A DNA stretch of 33,067 nt, taken from positions 1 to 33,067 of the forward strand of contig DAOVQB010000026.1 in the NCBI GenBank assembly GCA_030628905.1, given 5' to 3'. The notes beneath the pieces are model-generated. The model did no database searches and was not told the DNA's origin. It worked only from the letters and a program-made list of their open reading frames with translations. Shown piece after piece: positions 16,397-23,845 of this stretch (positions are counted from its first letter, which is position 1; every line of letters begins with the position of its first letter). A program made the position numbers and the translations under genes. This DNA is from DAOVQB01 sp023128935. Its GTDB lineage: Bacteria; Eisenbacteria; RBG-16-71-46; CAIMUX01; WJJG01.

Positions 16397-17072
16397 ATGG
16401 CACGGAAGTTGGCAGTCGGCGTACTGATGATACTTATGCTCTCTGGTCCTGTCCTGGCCCAGGATAAGGCGATCGACTTCTCTTTGAAGGGAGGGGTCGA
16501 CTGGGCGGATCTCCAAGTGGATCCCGATCCCGATCCGGCCTACGAGCGTCTAATGCGCTTTGGAGCTGGTGCTGCCCTCGGCTTCAATATCAGACCCGGC
16601 TTCTCACTCGACACAGATGTCCTCTACATGATGAAGGGGGCCAAGTGGGAATTCTCGGAAGATGATTACGACTCGGAGTCCGAGATAAAGCTGGACTATA
16701 TAGTCATCAATCCGATGCTCCGTTTTGCACCCGCGGAGAATGGTTCCGGTGTCTACATCTTGGGGGGGGGTGGAGATCGGATTCCTGATGAGCGCGGAGG
16801 TATCGACTGAGGTTACAACGCCTGGAGGCACAGAGACCACGGATCACGATATCAAGGATGATCTGAAGAGCACGGATCTGTGTCTCAACGTAGGGCTTGG
16901 CTTCCAGTTTGGCGGGAGGAGCAAGACGGCCATCTTCGTTGAGGGGCGCTACTCGCTCGGGCTGGTGGACATCAACGACACTGATAATGAAGAGGTAGAG
17001 AGGATTCCCGGGGAAGAAGCACCCGAGATAATGACCCAGGGCATTTACTTGCTCGCGGGGATCAGGTTCTAA
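16397..17072 (+). pseudogene. Outer-membrane beta-barrel protein interrupted by a +1 frameshift in a 9-G run
   Basis: The reading frame starts at ATG 16397 (ribosome site AGGGGAGG) with a signal peptide ending SGPVLAQ. It then gives alternating strand segments typical of a small OmpA/PorT-like barrel (FSLKGGVDWADLQVD, FGAGAALGFNIRPGFSLDTD, LDYIVINPMLRFAP). At 16762-16770 nine G bases put the ribosome out of frame and translation would end at TGA 16808-16810. With eight G bases the frame continues as YILGGVEIGFLMSAEV through GLGFQFGGRSKTAIFVEGRYSLGLVDIN to a classic barrel end (GIYLLAGIRF) at 17072, in total 224 residues. The rest of the gene is undamaged. This is either a homopolymer error in the sequence, a recent mutation, or a phase-variable switch. 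It sits between prfA and prmC, which are usually adjacent. Confidence 0.8.
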
Positions 17073-17098
17073 CCCTGCTGCGGCCATAATCTTTGAGC

Positions 17099-17168
17099 AA
17101 TAGCGGTTTGCGCCGAGGGTTATTGACGCATCGGGTCTAGGTCCGTTCTTCTCACCAGCCATCTGCTG
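17099..17168. repeat. 41-bp dispersed repeat (copy 2) next to a TTCTCACCA motif
   Basis: 17099-17139 matches 3030-3070 at 36 of 41 positions. Ten bases later, 17149-17168 (TTCTCACCAGCCATCTGCTG) matches 11164-11183 at 19 of 20. The two repeat classes together fill most of the gap between the outer-membrane gene and prmC. Confidence 0.7.
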
Positions 17169-17198
17169 CACTGCGTGCCCGCGGGGCCGGTTACATGG

Positions 17199-18236
17199 AT
17201 GCTTGTTGAGTTGCTCTCAAAGGCGGTCGAAGCCATCGAGGTGATCGGGGCCGGCAACCCGCGGTTTGAGGCGGAGCTGCTACTGTCGCATGCCCTGGAT
17301 AGACCTCGGACCTTCCTCTTTACCCACCCGGAGTACCACCCGACTGCCCTGGAGGAGTCTCGCTTCGTGGCGCTTCTGGATCGACGCCTGTCGAGCGAGC
17401 CGCTCCAGTATGTGTTGGGCACCGCAGCGTTCCGCCACCTGACGCTGCGCGTTCACCGGGGCGTGCTGATTCCCCGCTCAGAGACCGAAGTGCTGGTGGA
17501 CAGGGCTTGGGAGGCTCTGCAGCGCTGGGCCGAAAGGCGGCTCGGGATGGGTGGTCCGCAGCCATCGGATGCTCCAGCATCCGGGGCAATATACCGGGGG
17601 TCAGGATCATCCGGCAAGGAACGTCCCTGGGTGATTGATGTCGGCGTCGGCTGCGGGTCAATCCTCTTGGCCTTGATGTTCGAGGCGATTCGTGGCCGAG
17701 CCAGCCGGAATCAAAGCCCTGCGGTAAACGGCAGCGGGTTCAATGTCAGTCAGATCCCCAAGGTGCCTGGTGTAAACCCTTGGTTCCGGCCGCTCGGGAT
17801 CGATATTGCCGCTGTTCCCCTCCAGCTCACTGCCGAGAACGCAGAAGCCAACGGGCTTTCTGGACCTGATCTGATTGTATCGGATCTCCTTTCCGCCGTT
17901 GACCCGGCAGCTCCCGTAGCAGCCATTGTGAGCAACCCTCCCTATGTCTCCACATCCGATATGCAGGACCTGCCGGCTGAGATCCGCGAATACGAGCCGC
18001 ACGAGGCGCTCCACGGGGGAGCAGACGGGCTCGACGCAATTCGGGAGCTGCTCGACCAGGCGCTGGTCTTCATCCATAGGGGGGCCTTGCTCTGCTTCGA
18101 GATTGGCGCCGACCAGGAACGTGCGATTGAGAAGGAGCTGCAGCGCCGAAATCTGCAGAGATGCTCTAGGATCCTTCCTGATCTGACTGGTCGGCCACGG
18201 GTGGTTCTCGTTGAGCCGTGGGGTGCATCTGCATGA
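17199..18236 (+). CDS. prmC: Release factor glutamine methyltransferase with two insertions
   Basis: PrmC methylates the glutamine of the GGQ motif in RF1 and RF2, using SAM. The helical N-terminal domain (about 1-85, with SSEPLQYVLGTAAFRHLTL) is followed by the SAM-binding core. It contains PRSETEVLVD, motif I VIDVGVGCGSI (about 145-155), the acidic strand GIDI (200-203) and the catalytic NPPY (246-249, in VSNPPYVS), then EPHEALHGGADGLD. At 345 residues it is longer than the usual 275-290. The surplus sits at about 112-142 (G, S, P-rich) and about 164-197, the latter between motif I and the next strand. Both are low in conserved character and probably form surface loops. ATG 17199 is chosen by homology; GTG 17175 is in frame. 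No ribosome site is clear. Confidence 0.93.
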   Translation: MLVELLSKAVEAIEVIGAGNPRFEAELLLSHALDRPRTFLFTHPEYHPTALEESRFVALLDRRLSSEPLQYVLGTAAFRHLTLRVHRGVLIPRSETEVLVDRAWEALQRWAERRLGMGGPQPSDAPASGAIYRGSGSSGKERPWVIDVGVGCGSILLALMFEAIRGRASRNQSPAVNGSGFNVSQIPKVPGVNPWFRPLGIDIAAVPLQLTAENAEANGLSGPDLIVSDLLSAVDPAAPVAAIVSNPPYVSTSDMQDLPAEIREYEPHEALHGGADGLDAIRELLDQALVFIHRGALLCFEIGADQERAIEKELQRRNLQRCSRILPDLTGRPRVVLVEPWGASA

Positions 18237-18376
18237 GGATCCGGTGGACGGGCAGCTCCTCGCTCGCCAGTGCGGAGAGATGACCGACCACGGGTGGCCT
18301 TGCGCCCCTGGATGATGGGCAGGACTTCTGATAGGCTCTCGCTGCGCGCAAGCGGTAACCGGTTCAGGGAGCATTG

Positions 18377-19645
18377 ATGCAGGGGATTGTGATTGAAGGC
18401 GGCCGTCCGCTCAGCGGAGAGGTCGTGATTGGGGGGGCGAAGAATGCCATTCTCCCCATCATGGCGGCCAGCCTGTTGGTGCCGGGGACGGTGCGCATCC
18501 GGAATGTCCCCCGGCTTCAGGATGTCACAACCTTCCTGGCGCTTCTGCGCAGCATGGGTGTGCGGGGAGAGTTCGAGGATCACACCCTTGTCCTGGATGC
18601 AAGTCGCCTCGATTCCGTGGAGGCGCCCTACGACCATGTCAAGAAAATGCGCGCCTCAATCTATGTGCTCGGACCACTGCTGGCGCGTTTTGGAGAAGCC
18701 CGGGTTTCCCTGCCGGGAGGTTGTGCCTGGGGCCCCCGCCCGGTGAACCTGCACCAAGACGCTATGCAAGCGCTTGGAGCGCAGCTCTCATTAGATCACG
18801 GCTATATTGTCGCCTCCGCGGCGAAGTTGCGCGGCGCGCGGGTCGCTTTTGATATCTCGAGCGTGGGGGCAACGGGAAATGCCATGATGGCCGCCGTACT
18901 CGCCGACGGCACGACTGTTATCGAGAACGCTGCTTGTGAGCCCGAAATGTCAGCCCTCGCGGGTTTCCTCTCCGCGATGGGCGCCCGTATCGAGGGCGCC
19001 GGTACAAAGACGATCACCATCCACGGCGTGTCTCGCCTGGAACCGCCGCAGGATTTCTGCAACATCCCGGATCGGATTGAGGCGGGAACCTTTCTGGCCG
19101 CCGCTGCGATCACCCGGGGAGATGTGACACTGAAAGCAGTCCGTTCGGATCACCTGGGGATGGTTCTGACGCGCCTCGAGAGGATGGGCTGCCGGCTGGA
19201 GATTGGAGAGGATTCAATCCGCATCACGGTCCCCGAGGGCAAGCTGCGGAGCACAGACATAGTCACCGAGCCCTACCCGGGGTTTCCCACGGACATGCAG
19301 GCGCAATTCATGGCGCTTCTGTGCGTTGCAGATGGCGCCGGGGTGGTGACCGAGACCATCTACCCGGACCGCTTCACACACGTTCCGGAGCTCCGGAGGC
19401 TCGGAGCCAAGATTACCCTTTCGGGGAATGTAGCGACGGTGGAAGGCAGAGATCACTTGCAGGGTGCCAATGTGATGTCGACCGACATCCGGGCCAGTTC
19501 AGCCTTGATCCTGGGCGCCTTGGCGGCTGAAGGACACACCAATGTCTCACGTGTGTATCACATCGATCGGGGTTATGAGGCGATCGAGACGAAGCTGTCA
19601 CAACTGGGAGCACGGATCAAAAGAGTGCAGTTCGAGGGCGTCTAG
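18377..19645 (+). CDS. murA: UDP-N-acetylglucosamine 1-carboxyvinyltransferase
   Basis: MurA adds enolpyruvate from PEP to UDP-GlcNAc, the first committed step of peptidoglycan synthesis. At 422 residues it has standard length. K22-N23 (GGAKNA) binds substrate. C116 in LPGGCAWGPRPVNLH is the active-site cysteine, so the enzyme should be of the fosfomycin-sensitive type. The DISSVGATGNAMMAAV, NIPDRIEAGTF and PGFPTDMQAQ signatures are intact. ATG 18377 follows GGGAG at a spacing of about seven. The stop is two bases from the selB start, so the two are co-transcribed. Confidence 0.97.
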   Translation: MQGIVIEGGRPLSGEVVIGGAKNAILPIMAASLLVPGTVRIRNVPRLQDVTTFLALLRSMGVRGEFEDHTLVLDASRLDSVEAPYDHVKKMRASIYVLGPLLARFGEARVSLPGGCAWGPRPVNLHQDAMQALGAQLSLDHGYIVASAAKLRGARVAFDISSVGATGNAMMAAVLADGTTVIENAACEPEMSALAGFLSAMGARIEGAGTKTITIHGVSRLEPPQDFCNIPDRIEAGTFLAAAAITRGDVTLKAVRSDHLGMVLTRLERMGCRLEIGEDSIRITVPEGKLRSTDIVTEPYPGFPTDMQAQFMALLCVADGAGVVTETIYPDRFTHVPELRRLGAKITLSGNVATVEGRDHLQGANVMSTDIRASSALILGALAAEGHTNVSRVYHIDRGYEAIETKLSQLGARIKRVQFEGV

Positions 19646-19647
19646 CA

Positions 19648-21648
19648 ATGCACAAAGGGCCAGCACATCGCCCATTGATTGTCGGGACAGCGGGGCACAT
19701 CGACCATGGCAAGACAGCGCTGATCAAGCTACTGACGGGTGTCGATACCGACAGGCTCAAGCAGGAAAAGGAACGCGGCATCTCGATTGAACTGGGTTTC
19801 ACCTCCCTCCTCCTTCCTTCGGGTACCCGGCTCGGCGTCGTGGACGTACCGGGGCACGAGCGCTTCATCAAGAACATGTTGGCAGGTGTGGGAGGCATCG
19901 ATCTTATCTTGTTCATTGTTGCCGCGGATGAGGGCGTCATGCCGCAAACCCGCGAGCACATGGACATCATCGATCTGCTGGGTGTGGGACAAGGTGTCGT
20001 GGCCCTCACCAAGATCGACATCGTTGAGCCCGACTTCGCGGACATCGTTGAGGAGACAGTCCGAGAGTACCTGGCGGAGTCTTGCCTGCGGGATGCACCC
20101 ATCGTGCGGGTTTCCTCAACGAGCGGTGAGGGGAAGCAGGCGATCCTCAAGGCCCTGGACGAAGTGGCCAGTGGTGTACATGTGGGACAGCGAGGACACC
20201 TGCGGCGGCTTCCGATCGACCGCATCTTCATCATGGAAGGCTTCGGCACGGTCGTGACCGGGACACTGTGGTCGGGGCGCTTGAGCGAGGGCGAGGTTGT
20301 GCGCGTGCTGCCCCATGGGCTGACCACACGCATCAAGGGGCTGGAGGTGCACAACGAGCGTGTGAGTGAGGCACTGGCCGGTCAGAGGGTTGCGGTTTCC
20401 CTGCACGCGGTGGAAAAGGCCGCACTTCGCAGGGGCGACTGGCTGCTGGCCGGGGAAGGGCCTGAGCCGACGCGTTTCGTTGATGCCCGCCTGCGCGTGC
20501 TGCGCACTGCGTCGAAGCCGTTGGCTAACAACACGCGTGTGCGTTTCCACCTTGGCTCGGCGGAAATCCTGGGCAGGCTGATCCTGCTGGAATGCGACGA
20601 ACTGGGGCCTGGCAAGGAAGCGTGGGTACAGTTGCGCCTCGAGCAGCCTGTCCTAACCGAGCGTGGGGATCGCTTTGTTCTCCGGACCTACTCGCCTATG
20701 CACACCGTGGGGGGGGGCGTGGTCATCACCGCTGGGGTGGGCCGGAGGCGGCGCTACCGGAAAGAGGACCTTGAGGCGCTGCGTCAAGCCGAGCAGGGCA
20801 CGCCGGAAGAGCGTGTGCTGGCCGTGCTCATGCGCCGCGGATCACTGGGGACGACGCGCGAGTTGCTTGCCAAGGAGAGCGGCTGCACCGCGGAGGAAGT
20901 GGGCGGTGCGATTCAGGCCCTGATTGACTCTTCAAAGGGTCTGCGTGTCAGCAAGAACCTGGTCGTATCGCGAGCCGGTCTCGAGGAAGCCTCCACTCGG
21001 ATGCGCAGCATTCTAGAGGGATATCAGCGAGGGAATCCGATTTCGTGGGGCATTCTCAAAAGCGAGCTCAAGAAGCGCGTGGAATCCGCCATCCACCCTG
21101 ATTTGGTTGATGCGTGGGCTCAGCAAGAGACCGACGCAAGGCGCCTATTCGCCCGAAGCGATCGCCTACGGTATGGAAGCGATTCCCTGAATCTCCGCCC
21201 CGAGCACGAAGCCCTCAGGCAGGGGATGCTAGATGTGATCCGATCTGCCGGTTTTGCGGGACGCAAGCAGAGGGAAGTGATTGATGGTCTTCAGGCGCTG
21301 GTGACAGCTGGCCGGGTGGGTGGCACACTCGCCGGCCAGCTGCGGGCCATGCCCACCGATCAGTTCCGCAAGGACGCCGACGCAATCCTGCTTCTGCTTG
21401 TTGAGTCGGATGAGGTCACACGGATACCGCCATTCTTCTACTTCTCCACGCACCTTCTAGGTGAGGCCATTGAGCGGGTGGAGGAATTCTTCCGTAGCCA
21501 TGGCGAGATGAGGGTGGGGGACCTGAAGAGCTTGATCCAAGTCAGCCGCAAGCAAGCGGTGCCTCTGTTGGAGCATCTCGATCAGCAACGGGTCACCCAG
21601 AGGAGCGGTGATGTGCGCCTTCCCGGCCCGCGGCTTCGACGAGACTAG
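19648..21648 (+). CDS. selB: Selenocysteine-specific elongation factor
   Basis: SelB is the EF-Tu-like GTPase that brings selenocysteyl-tRNA to UGA codons marked by a SECIS hairpin. The 666-residue protein has the GTPase motifs GHIDHGKT (16-23), DVPGHE (66-71) and TKID (121-124). Beta-barrel domains follow (RIFIMEGFGTVVTGTLWSG, LRTYSPMHTVGGGVVI), then a C-terminal half of about 280 residues made of winged-helix modules that bind SECIS (for example GFAGRKQREVIDGLQALV). Its presence implies that the organism decodes UGA as selenocysteine. selA, selC and selD are not in the window, and I found no selenoprotein here. A nine-G run (20709-20717) encodes GGG in frame. It overlaps nothing and faces the NFACT gene. 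Confidence 0.96.
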   Translation: MHKGPAHRPLIVGTAGHIDHGKTALIKLLTGVDTDRLKQEKERGISIELGFTSLLLPSGTRLGVVDVPGHERFIKNMLAGVGGIDLILFIVAADEGVMPQTREHMDIIDLLGVGQGVVALTKIDIVEPDFADIVEETVREYLAESCLRDAPIVRVSSTSGEGKQAILKALDEVASGVHVGQRGHLRRLPIDRIFIMEGFGTVVTGTLWSGRLSEGEVVRVLPHGLTTRIKGLEVHNERVSEALAGQRVAVSLHAVEKAALRRGDWLLAGEGPEPTRFVDARLRVLRTASKPLANNTRVRFHLGSAEILGRLILLECDELGPGKEAWVQLRLEQPVLTERGDRFVLRTYSPMHTVGGGVVITAGVGRRRRYRKEDLEALRQAEQGTPEERVLAVLMRRGSLGTTRELLAKESGCTAEEVGGAIQALIDSSKGLRVSKNLVVSRAGLEEASTRMRSILEGYQRGNPISWGILKSELKKRVESAIHPDLVDAWAQQETDARRLFARSDRLRYGSDSLNLRPEHEALRQGMLDVIRSAGFAGRKQREVIDGLQALVTAGRVGGTLAGQLRAMPTDQFRKDADAILLLLVESDEVTRIPPFFYFSTHLLGEAIERVEEFFRSHGEMRVGDLKSLIQVSRKQAVPLLEHLDQQRVTQRSGDVRLPGPRLRRD

Positions 21649-21654
21649 ATACGG

Positions 21655-21693
21655 ATTTCTCACCAAGCTCCGCCGAGGCAAGGGTCCTCGGCG
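21655..21693. repeat. TTCTCACCA motif followed by an 8-bp-stem hairpin
   Basis: ATTTCTCACCAAGC (21655-21668) lies six bases after the selB stop. CGCCGAGG (21671-21678) then pairs perfectly with CCTCGGCG (21686-21693) across a seven-base loop. No T-tract follows. Confidence 0.6.
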
Positions 21694-21710
21694 AGCGAGA
21701 TGCTCTGGGG

Positions 21711-21745
21711 GAGCCAAAGCAGCTTCAGGGAAGCTGCTTTGGCTC
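21711..21745. terminator. 16-bp perfect hairpin between convergent selB and NFACT genes
   Basis: GAGCCAAAGCAGCTTC (21711-21726) is the exact complement of 21730-21745, with the three-base loop AGG. It covers the last codons and the stop of the minus-strand NFACT gene. It probably acts as a bidirectional transcription block or 3' end stabiliser, although neither side has a T-tract. Confidence 0.65.
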
Positions 21746-23662
21746 GGGGGGCAGCTTCGGTCTTACTATCAGCACCTTCTCGCGCAGGCAAACGGCGAGT
21801 CCTGGTGGTGCCTTGCGCGGCTTTCTGACATAGCGCCTCTCTGTGTAGACGACGGGTGCCATTCCAGATGTTCTGGATTTGCTGAAGTAAGCCGCGATTC
21901 CAGCGGCCAGGACCAGGATCTCCTTGCTCGGGTTGTGCTTCTGCGTACCGCGCTGCAGGATCACATGGCTTCCGGAAACCCCTCGGGCATGGAACCAAAG
22001 GTCACGCTGGCGGGCAACTTTGTGCGTGAGGATGTCATTCTCCCGGTTCGATCGGCCCACTAGGACAACCCAACCAGCCGGGAGTTCGTAGCGGCGGGGA
22101 TGGATCCCAGCCCTTTCGGATGCGACATTCATGGGGCTCCCTCCCGCGAGCGCTGCGTCTGCAGGCGCGGCAGTCTGCCCGGCCTGGCTTGCTTTTCTGA
22201 CGCGCATGGTATCCCGGCGCTTTCCGGTTCTCGAGTCCCGTCGGTCGGTGCCCCTGGCGCGCCGGGCCTCATAGCCGACGCGATCCAGTGGAGCATCCAG
22301 AGATGCCGCTGCACCTCGCAAGCGTCTTAGCAGGAGATTCCAGCGCCGGCGCAATCCGGGTTCCAGATCCCGCTCAAGGCCTTCTGCCTCGGCCAGCGAC
22401 CGCCGCACGGGCGAGATATCCGCGGGATCCTCCGATCTCTCCAGGCGCTGAAGCCATCCATCGATCTGTTCCAAGAGCATTGCGATCTGCTCAAGCTTGA
22501 CCTCGCGCAGGGCGAGGGCTCGTTCCATCCGGCCGGCCTTTGCGAATAGCCTGGCAGCGTTCTCCGCGAAGCCGCGGGCGGGATCGAGCGAAACCTCAAT
22601 TGTCTCGCCCGGCGCGGATGGATCATCCAGCGCAACCTCGCTGGCTCCCTTGGGCACACGGGTTCCATGAACCAGGAGCGCCTCTGCCTGGCGCCGGAGG
22701 TGTTCGCCCTGCCGGGCCTCCTCGGTCTCAGCCGTGACGCGCGTCCAGAGCTTTCTAAGGTGGTTCTTCTCCGCACGCAGGGTTTGTCTGGCCTGTCGGA
22801 TGGCCTGCAGCTGCCGCTGCACCCCTATCTGGAGTATTCCGATCTCCCGAGCGGCTTCGAGGGGATACCAAGGTCCTGAGAGGGTTCTGGCGGTGCTGGA
22901 TGCAGTGTCCTTTCGTTCGGAAGCAAGCTGGCCGCAGGGCAGGGGACTCAGGAAAAGGGTGGAGGACCCCTCGATTTCTTGGGGGCGGTCCCGAGACTCT
23001 GCCAGGCAGACCCAGATCTGTCCGCCTCCAGGAAGCTCCTTCACCAGCTTGCTGCGGGCTGTGCTTCCATCTCCCTCCGGCTTGCTGCGGGCTGTGCTTC
23101 CATCTCCCTCCTGATCGGCGAGGCGTGTCCACAGTTCCCTGAAGCCACTGCCTGGTTCCTCGTAGGTGTGGCCGGGGAGGCCGCGTCCCGAGGGGCTCTT
23201 ATGAATGGGGGGCGGAAAGCGCTGCTCGACTTTTCCGTCATGATCCAGCACGAGCAGTCTGCTGGCGTTCGATAACGGGTCCAGAACCAGTGTCATGCGT
23301 CGCTTGTCTGTATTCGGTCCGGAGATCAGGTCCAGTCGCAGGATCCGTCCGGACTGGCCTGCGGACACACCCTCGATGCGCGCTCCTCGGATGTGAGTTC
23401 TCAACCAGTCTCCGAACCCGCCGCCTGCGAGAGGGCGTTTGCGGGAGATCGACTGGAGCCAGAAAAGGGGAGATGGGGAGATCAGGAGCAGGTGCAGCAT
23501 CAAGCGCTCTGGCCCACTCTTGACCTTGTGACATGGCTTCACCTCCAATAGCAGGAGGATCTCTTCCGTGCCGGAGGCAGACGCATCCAGGACTATGGCC
23601 CGGCCCTCCAGCGTCTGCCGGAGCTGTGAGACCAGGAGTCCGTGTACGCTGGGGTTCCGCAT
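21725..23662 (-). CDS. NFACT (RqcH/Rqc2/FbpA) family protein
   Basis: Family members bind stalled 50S subunits and in some bacteria (RqcH) recruit Ala-tRNA for C-terminal tailing. This 645-residue protein has an NFACT-N-like start (MRNPSVHGLLVSQLRQTLEG, then LDPLSNASRLLVLD), a long coiled-coil middle (about 270-460) and a well-conserved NFACT-R end (DLWFHARGVSGSHVILQ, then LVLAAGIAAYFSKSR). The N-domain motifs usual in RqcH are not kept: the region expected to read like ELMGRxSN reads LVLDPLSN, and the DR pair seems to be GR. Residues 185-206 are an in-frame tandem duplication of 11 residues (EGDGSTARSKP). A true tailing factor is therefore doubtful. ATG 23662 has only a weak ribosome site; the frame is open to 23707. 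Confidence 0.82.
   Translation of the reverse strand: MRNPSVHGLLVSQLRQTLEGRAIVLDASASGTEEILLLLEVKPCHKVKSGPERLMLHLLLISPSPLFWLQSISRKRPLAGGGFGDWLRTHIRGARIEGVSAGQSGRILRLDLISGPNTDKRRMTLVLDPLSNASRLLVLDHDGKVEQRFPPPIHKSPSGRGLPGHTYEEPGSGFRELWTRLADQEGDGSTARSKPEGDGSTARSKLVKELPGGGQIWVCLAESRDRPQEIEGSSTLFLSPLPCGQLASERKDTASSTARTLSGPWYPLEAAREIGILQIGVQRQLQAIRQARQTLRAEKNHLRKLWTRVTAETEEARQGEHLRRQAEALLVHGTRVPKGASEVALDDPSAPGETIEVSLDPARGFAENAARLFAKAGRMERALALREVKLEQIAMLLEQIDGWLQRLERSEDPADISPVRRSLAEAEGLERDLEPGLRRRWNLLLRRLRGAAASLDAPLDRVGYEARRARGTDRRDSRTGKRRDTMRVRKASQAGQTAAPADAALAGGSPMNVASERAGIHPRRYELPAGWVVLVGRSNRENDILTHKVARQRDLWFHARGVSGSHVILQRGTQKHNPSKEILVLAAGIAAYFSKSRTSGMAPVVYTERRYVRKPRKAPPGLAVCLREKVLIVRPKLPPEPKQLP
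23048..23113. repeat. 33-bp in-frame tandem duplication inside the NFACT gene
   Basis: Units 23048-23080 and 23081-23113 are nearly identical and start CTTGCTGCGGGCTGTGCTTC. On the minus strand each encodes 11 residues of the EGDGSTARSK type. Confidence 0.85.
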
Positions 23663-23705
23663 GGTTCTTCCCGTCGCGTGTCTCTGTAACGGGACATTGG
23701 CCCGC

Positions 23706-23842
23706 AATTCTCACCAAGCCTCTGCCGCGCTGCAGCGACCTACCTGCCTGGACCAGGCCCCGGCTGCACTGCCCGCATCTACCTGCCTGGACCAGGCCTC
23801 GGCTGCACTGCACGCATCTACCTGCCTGGACTAGGCCTGGTC
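23706..23842. repeat. TTCTCACCA motif followed by a 39-bp tandem repeat, about 3 copies
   Basis: AATTCTCACCAAGCC (23706-23720) is followed by units starting at 23741, 23780 and 23819, each opening TACCTGCCTGGACCAGGCC or close to it. The first two are nearly identical over 39 bases and the third is broken off. Each unit contains the imperfect palindrome CCTGGACCAGG. The array fills the gap between the acetyltransferase stop and the NFACT start. Confidence 0.8.
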
Positions 23843-23845
23843 GGC

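Noticed and set aside
16762..16810. TGA at 16808 as a selenocysteine codon, given selB in the window
   Set aside because: The conserved downstream sequence is in another frame. Reading through TGA would not restore it, whereas removing one G does.
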